A stretch of 9,034 bases of DNA from DATJQF01 sp035505995. Lineage in GTDB: Bacteria > Bacteroidota > Bacteroidia > Bacteroidales > FEN-979. The notes beneath the pieces were generated by a model. That model was not told the origin of the DNA. It ran no database searches and was given only the letters and a program-made list of their open reading frames with translations. The stretch is taken from the NCBI GenBank assembly GCA_035505995.1, contig DATJQF010000014.1, positions 1-9,034 of the forward strand. Direction: 5' to 3'. Below are positions 6,645-9,034 of the stretch, piece after piece. The first letter of the stretch is position 1; each line of letters begins with the position of its first letter. A program made the translations under genes and the position numbers.

Positions 6645-8033
6645 ATGAAAAAGATATTCCTCATTCTTTTCTCCCTTGCATTCCTGACAGCCTGTGAGCG
6701 CAAGATCGACGAACTCTCCCCGTCAGCCAACGGGGTGAATTTCTCGAATTACGTGGCCGTCGGTAACTCGCTGACCGCCGGCTATGCCGACGGGGCCCTG
6801 TATAAATCGGGGCAGGAGAACTCCTACCCGAACATCATGGCCACTCAGTTCCGGTTCGTGGGCGGCGGCGATTTCCGGCAGCCTTTGATCAGCACCGAGG
6901 AAGGCGTCGGGTTCTCCCTGACGCTGACCGGCATTTATTGCTATACCAAGCATGTGCTGAAAGTGGTCCCTGACAGGGACTGCGCCGGCAACCCGGTGGG
7001 AACCTATTCCCTGAAGCCTGATTTTATCGACCCCAATGCAGACCAGGCCACGCTCCAGGCGCAGCTCTTTGCGCCGCCGGTCACTGCCGGACCTTACAAC
7101 AATATGGGTGTCGCGGGCGCCCAGGTGCAATCGCTGTTCATCCCGGGATACGGCAGCCAGTTCGGGAACCCGTTTTTCACCCGGTTCGCCACGAGTCCCT
7201 CCACCACGATCATTCAGGATGCGATGGCGCAGCAGCCGACCTTCTTTTCCCTCTGGATCGGGAACAACGATGTGCTGTTCTCCGCCCTGCTGGGGACCGA
7301 CGTGCTGGTCACCCCGGTGGATACCTTCGCCAAATACTATACGATGGCCGTCGCCGCTTTGATGAATTCGGGCAAATCGCCCAAAGGCGTCCTGATGACC
7401 ATCCCGGATGTTTCCACCACCCCTTATTTCAATACCATCACCACCCAGCTTCCGTATAACGGACTTCTCCTCGACACCGCCCAGGCAGCCGGACTGAATA
7501 TTCTCTATTCGATGTACGGCCATCCGGATATCACTTTCCATCCCGGGTACAACCCGTGGGTCATCACCACCACCACCGGTGAATGGAAACAGATGGGGCC
7601 ACAGGACCTGTTCCTGCTGAACCTGCCTACCGACTCGGTCAAGTGCCGCGGAATGGGCGTCGCAAACCCCATGACCCTTACCCCTTATCCCTTCCCGGCC
7701 CAGTATGTCCTGGAAAAGAGCGAGCAGGATAACCTCAATACGGCGGTCCAGGGATACAATGCCGTGATCAAGCAACTGGCAGACGCCAACGGGCTGGCGC
7801 TGGCCGACATGAACGCCTATATGAAGCAGCTGATCCCGGGACTCGTGTTCGACGGGATCAAGATGAACACGACGTTCGTGACCGGCGGGACCTTCTCCAC
7901 CGACGGCCTGCACCTCAACCCGAGGGGCAATGCCGTTGTGGCGAATTATATCATCGACGCTATCAACGCCAAGTACGGCTGTTCGGTGCCGCATGCCGAT
8001 GTCACCTCCTACCACGGGCTGATCTTCCCGTAA
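6645..8033 (+). CDS. SGNH/GDSL-family hydrolase lipoprotein
   Basis: The protein is 462 residues. Residues 1-16 are a lipoprotein signal with lipobox FLTAC, so Cys17 is the lipidated residue. SGNH block I is VGNSLTAGYADG with Ser42 as the likely nucleophile; the usual GDSL Asp is Asn41. Block II Gly lies in NNMGVAGAQ (about 153-160), block III is GNND (206-209), and block V is STDGLHLNPRGN with Asp420 and His423 completing the triad. The protein is longer than simple GDSL esterases because of insertions between blocks, including Cys99 and Cys113. The family hydrolyses ester bonds of lipids or acylated glycans. It should sit on an envelope membrane, probably the outer one. Co-transcription with the FadL-type channel suggests it releases fatty-acid-like products for uptake; a similar gene pair is, to my memory, recurrent in Bacteroidota. 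The true substrate cannot be told from sequence. Confidence 0.92.
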   Translation: MKKIFLILFSLAFLTACERKIDELSPSANGVNFSNYVAVGNSLTAGYADGALYKSGQENSYPNIMATQFRFVGGGDFRQPLISTEEGVGFSLTLTGIYCYTKHVLKVVPDRDCAGNPVGTYSLKPDFIDPNADQATLQAQLFAPPVTAGPYNNMGVAGAQVQSLFIPGYGSQFGNPFFTRFATSPSTTIIQDAMAQQPTFFSLWIGNNDVLFSALLGTDVLVTPVDTFAKYYTMAVAALMNSGKSPKGVLMTIPDVSTTPYFNTITTQLPYNGLLLDTAQAAGLNILYSMYGHPDITFHPGYNPWVITTTTGEWKQMGPQDLFLLNLPTDSVKCRGMGVANPMTLTPYPFPAQYVLEKSEQDNLNTAVQGYNAVIKQLADANGLALADMNAYMKQLIPGLVFDGIKMNTTFVTGGTFSTDGLHLNPRGNAVVANYIIDAINAKYGCSVPHADVTSYHGLIFP

Positions 8034-8054
8034 GGGAGCCCGATAATTTATCAG

Positions 8055-8088
8055 AAGCCGTTTTCCTCCGGGGAAACGGCTTTTTTTT
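8055..8088 (+). terminator. Intrinsic terminator after the FadL-lipase operon
   Basis: AAGCCGTTTTCC (8055-8066) pairs with GGGAAACGGCTT (8071-8082) through nine Watson-Crick pairs plus a G-T wobble and two further G-C pairs, leaving a four-base loop. A run of eight T follows (8081-8088). It begins 21 bp after the lipase stop codon at 8033 and should end the two-gene transcript. Confidence 0.92.
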
Positions 8089-8130
8089 ATTCAAGGCGGA
8101 ACGGGGCGGATCGTGCAGATAGCGGAGATC

Positions 8131-8157
8131 GTGGGGTTAGTGGGGTTGGTGGGTGTA
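8131..8157 (+). repeat. Three-unit G-rich 9-mer tandem
   Basis: GTGGGGTTA, GTGGGGTTG and GTGGGTGTA follow each other without gaps. Three runs of three or four G lie close together. That is one run short of a canonical intramolecular G-quadruplex, although two-G layers could form. It probably represents a decayed low-complexity intergenic repeat. Confidence 0.75.
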
Positions 8158-8193
8158 AGGTTTCCATCGTCGATGCCAATGTAGCCTTGAAAC

Positions 8194-8354
8194 GTAAGGG
8201 TGCTTTTCCTGAACAGAAGAATATTGAAAAAGGAATACTGAATATTGAAGAGGCAAGGGTCCTGGGACCAGGAAGATCATGCCCAGAGCCCGCACCTCTT
8301 CTGAGTTCGCCGTTCGTTGATCAATATTCTTCTGTTCAAGATAAGCTGTTTTAC
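8194..8354. repeat. Long symmetric imperfect palindrome (candidate intergenic repeat or MITE-like element)
   Basis: The core is a perfect 18-bp inverted repeat, TGAACAGAAGAATATTGA at 8210-8227 and its complement at 8321-8338. Moving inward, exactly 19 nt on each side lead to a second pair, GAAGAGG (8247-8253) and CCTCTTC (8295-8301). GGG/CCC (8257-8259, 8289-8291) and CTGGG/CCCAG (8262-8266, 8282-8286) follow, with a 15-nt loop (8267-8281). Moving outward, GCTT (8202-8205) with AAGC (8343-8346) and GTAA (8194-8197) with TTAC (8351-8354) keep the same centre at 8274. The register is preserved throughout, so the whole is one long hairpin with symmetric mismatches. There is no T-tract on either side, so it is not a simple terminator. 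AATATTGA-type phrases like these are, to my memory, common in Bacteroidota intergenic repeats. Confidence 0.88.
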
Positions 8355-8383
8355 CCCACTTCCTGCCTCTTCTTTCCTAATTC

Positions 8384-8959
8384 CTACTTCTCTAAGTACC
8401 GCATCATTTTAGTCACCGCCCTCCCCCTGTGACTAATCCCGTTTTTCAGATGATACGGCATTTCGGCAAACGTCTGCGGATAGCCCTCCGGCAGGAAAAC
8501 CGGGTCGTAGCCGAAGCCGCCTGAGCCTTTTCGCTCTTCCAGGATAGTCCCTTTCACGATGCCTTCGAAGAGGTGTTCTTTGCCGTCGAGAATGAGACAG
8601 ACGACGCAGCGGAACTTTGCCCTGCGATCGGCGATCCCTTTCATTTCTTCCAGGACCTTATTGATATTGTCGTCGAAGCTGCATTGCGCGCCGGCATAGC
8701 GCGCGGAATAAACGCCGGGGCGGCCGCCGAGGGCGTCGATCTCGAGCCCGGTGTCGTCGGCAAAGCAATTCATTCCGGTCTTTTCACGGATGAACCTGGC
8801 TTTCTGAACCGCATTTTCTTCCAGCGTGCTGCCTGTTTCGGGGATTTCAATATCGAAACCTGCATCTGACAGACCCAGGATACGGAATTTGCTACCGGCG
8901 ATCTCCCGGATCTCGCGGAGCTTGTGGGAATTGTTGGTGGCAAACAAGAGGTCTGTCAT
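8384..8959 (-). CDS. rdgB: RdgB/HAM1-family XTP/dITP pyrophosphatase
   Basis: The protein is 191 residues, the usual family length. It hydrolyses XTP, ITP and dITP to the monophosphate plus pyrophosphate, keeping deaminated purines out of DNA and RNA; it is cytoplasmic and Mg-dependent. Visible motifs are ATNNSHKLREI (residues 7-17, nucleotide-binding Thr-Asn and Lys13), ETGSTLEENAVQKA (41-54), FADDTGLEIDALGGRPGVYS (66-85, with Asp69 as catalytic base by analogy with the E. coli enzyme), GSGGFGYDPVF and TFAEM, and the final ISHRGRA. All key residues are present. The start at 8959 places the TNN motif at the expected distance. The gene is convergent with the FadL-lipase operon. Its stop codon lies in a pyrimidine-rich (plus strand) tract at the edge of the palindromic region. 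No promoter box was recognised upstream. Confidence 0.96.
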   Translation of the reverse strand: MTDLLFATNNSHKLREIREIAGSKFRILGLSDAGFDIEIPETGSTLEENAVQKARFIREKTGMNCFADDTGLEIDALGGRPGVYSARYAGAQCSFDDNINKVLEEMKGIADRRAKFRCVVCLILDGKEHLFEGIVKGTILEERKGSGGFGYDPVFLPEGYPQTFAEMPYHLKNGISHRGRAVTKMMRYLEK

Positions 8960-8963
8960 AGGA

Positions 8964-8978
8964 TGATTCTAAGAATCA
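8964..8978. promoter_or_regulatory. Small palindrome just upstream of rdgB
   Basis: TGATTCTAAGAATCA has 7-bp arms around one central base and ends five bases before the rdgB start codon on the minus strand. It could be an operator, a leader hairpin over the translation start, or chance in AT-rich DNA. No family of regulator is implied by the sequence. Confidence 0.4.
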
Positions 8979-8981
8979 CAT

Positions 8982-9034
8982 TATTCTGTGCTAAATCGGT
9001 TAAAAACTGGGGAATCTGTGGTGAAATAAATTCT
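8982..9034. repeat. Possible degenerate intergenic repeat at the window edge
   Basis: The stretch has TTCTGTG and ATCTGTG motifs separated by a TTAAAAA segment, then GGTGAAATAAATTCT. This resembles, from memory, an AATCTGTG-rich intergenic repeat seen in many Bacteroidota genomes. The 10-mers CGGTTAAAAA (8997-9006) and GGGGAATCTG (9009-9018) also occur, in swapped order, at 4610-4619 and 4599-4608. It continues past the window and cannot be delimited. Confidence 0.3.

Larger units (their letters stand above)
8089..8383. other. Gene-free stretch between the lipase terminator and the rdgB stop
   Basis: The 350-bp gap between the two genes contains the terminator at its left end. It then holds a G-rich 9-mer tandem (8131-8157), a long palindromic element (8194-8354) and a pyrimidine-rich tail (8358-8392) reaching the last codons of rdgB. 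An 81-codon frame across it (8187-8432) has no recognisable protein features and is made of the palindrome, so I do not call it a gene. No tRNA or promoter was recognised. Confidence 0.7.

Noticed and set aside
6762..6773. Lipase as a catalytically dead SGNH protein because of GNSL
   Set aside because: The nucleophile Ser42, the GxND block and the DxxH pair are all present. The Asp before Ser is not a triad residue, so activity is expected.
6723..8015. 430-codon minus-strand open frame opposite the lipase
   Set aside because: It has no domain signature, is rich in Arg/Gly/His as expected from an antisense reading of GC-rich codons, and lies wholly inside a gene with clear SGNH motifs.
8194..8354. 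The long palindrome as a bidirectional intrinsic terminator
   Set aside because: No T-run follows the stem on either strand, and the lipase operon already has a strong terminator at 8055-8088.
8187..8432. 81-codon plus-strand frame in the lipase-rdgB gap
   Set aside because: It is built from the palindromic element and overlaps the rdgB 3' end, with no signal peptide, domain or credible start context.

Overview
The window looks like a chromosomal piece from a member of the Bacteroidota, probably an environmental one with moderately high GC. The evidence is a C-terminal type IX secretion (T9SS) sorting domain, a giant PKD/Ig-like repeat protein ending in a FISUMP domain, a DUF2027-type protein, Bacteroidota-style -7 boxes (TAnnTTTG), and start codons without a clear Shine-Dalgarno sequence. 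Genus and species cannot be read from this sequence.

Layout. (1) Positions 1-3777, plus strand: the 3' part of a very large surface protein whose frame is open at the window edge. It carries a PKD domain, a PKD-like domain, eight tandem Ig-like repeats of about 89 residues, a further Ig-like spacer and a C-terminal FISUMP domain. (2) Positions 3804-5330, minus strand: a small secreted T9SS cargo protein and, upstream of it, a DUF2027-type protein without the usual C-terminal Smr domain. A -7-like box lies upstream of each. (3) A 72-bp divergent spacer, then positions 5403-8033, plus strand: a two-gene operon with an OmpP1/FadL-type outer-membrane channel and an SGNH/GDSL lipoprotein hydrolase, closed by a strong intrinsic terminator at 8055-8088. 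(4) Positions 8089-8383: a gene-free stretch with a G-rich 9-mer tandem and a long, nearly symmetric palindrome centred at about 8274, which looks like an intergenic repeat or MITE-like element. (5) Positions 8384-8959, minus strand: the housekeeping RdgB/HAM1 nucleotide pyrophosphatase, preceded by a small palindrome and a possible degenerate repeat at the window end.

How the parts fit. Regions 1 to 3 mostly encode envelope functions: adhesion or surface display, T9SS export, and hydrolysis plus uptake of a hydrophobic substrate. The FadL and lipase genes are 18 bp apart and very likely work together, with the lipoprotein releasing acyl products that the channel imports. RdgB is unrelated housekeeping. 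I see no CRISPR array, tRNA, rRNA, transposase, phage gene or defence system. The best candidates for something little described are the palindromic element between the lipase and rdgB genes, the three-cysteine Ig-like repeat array, and the Smr-less DUF2027 protein.
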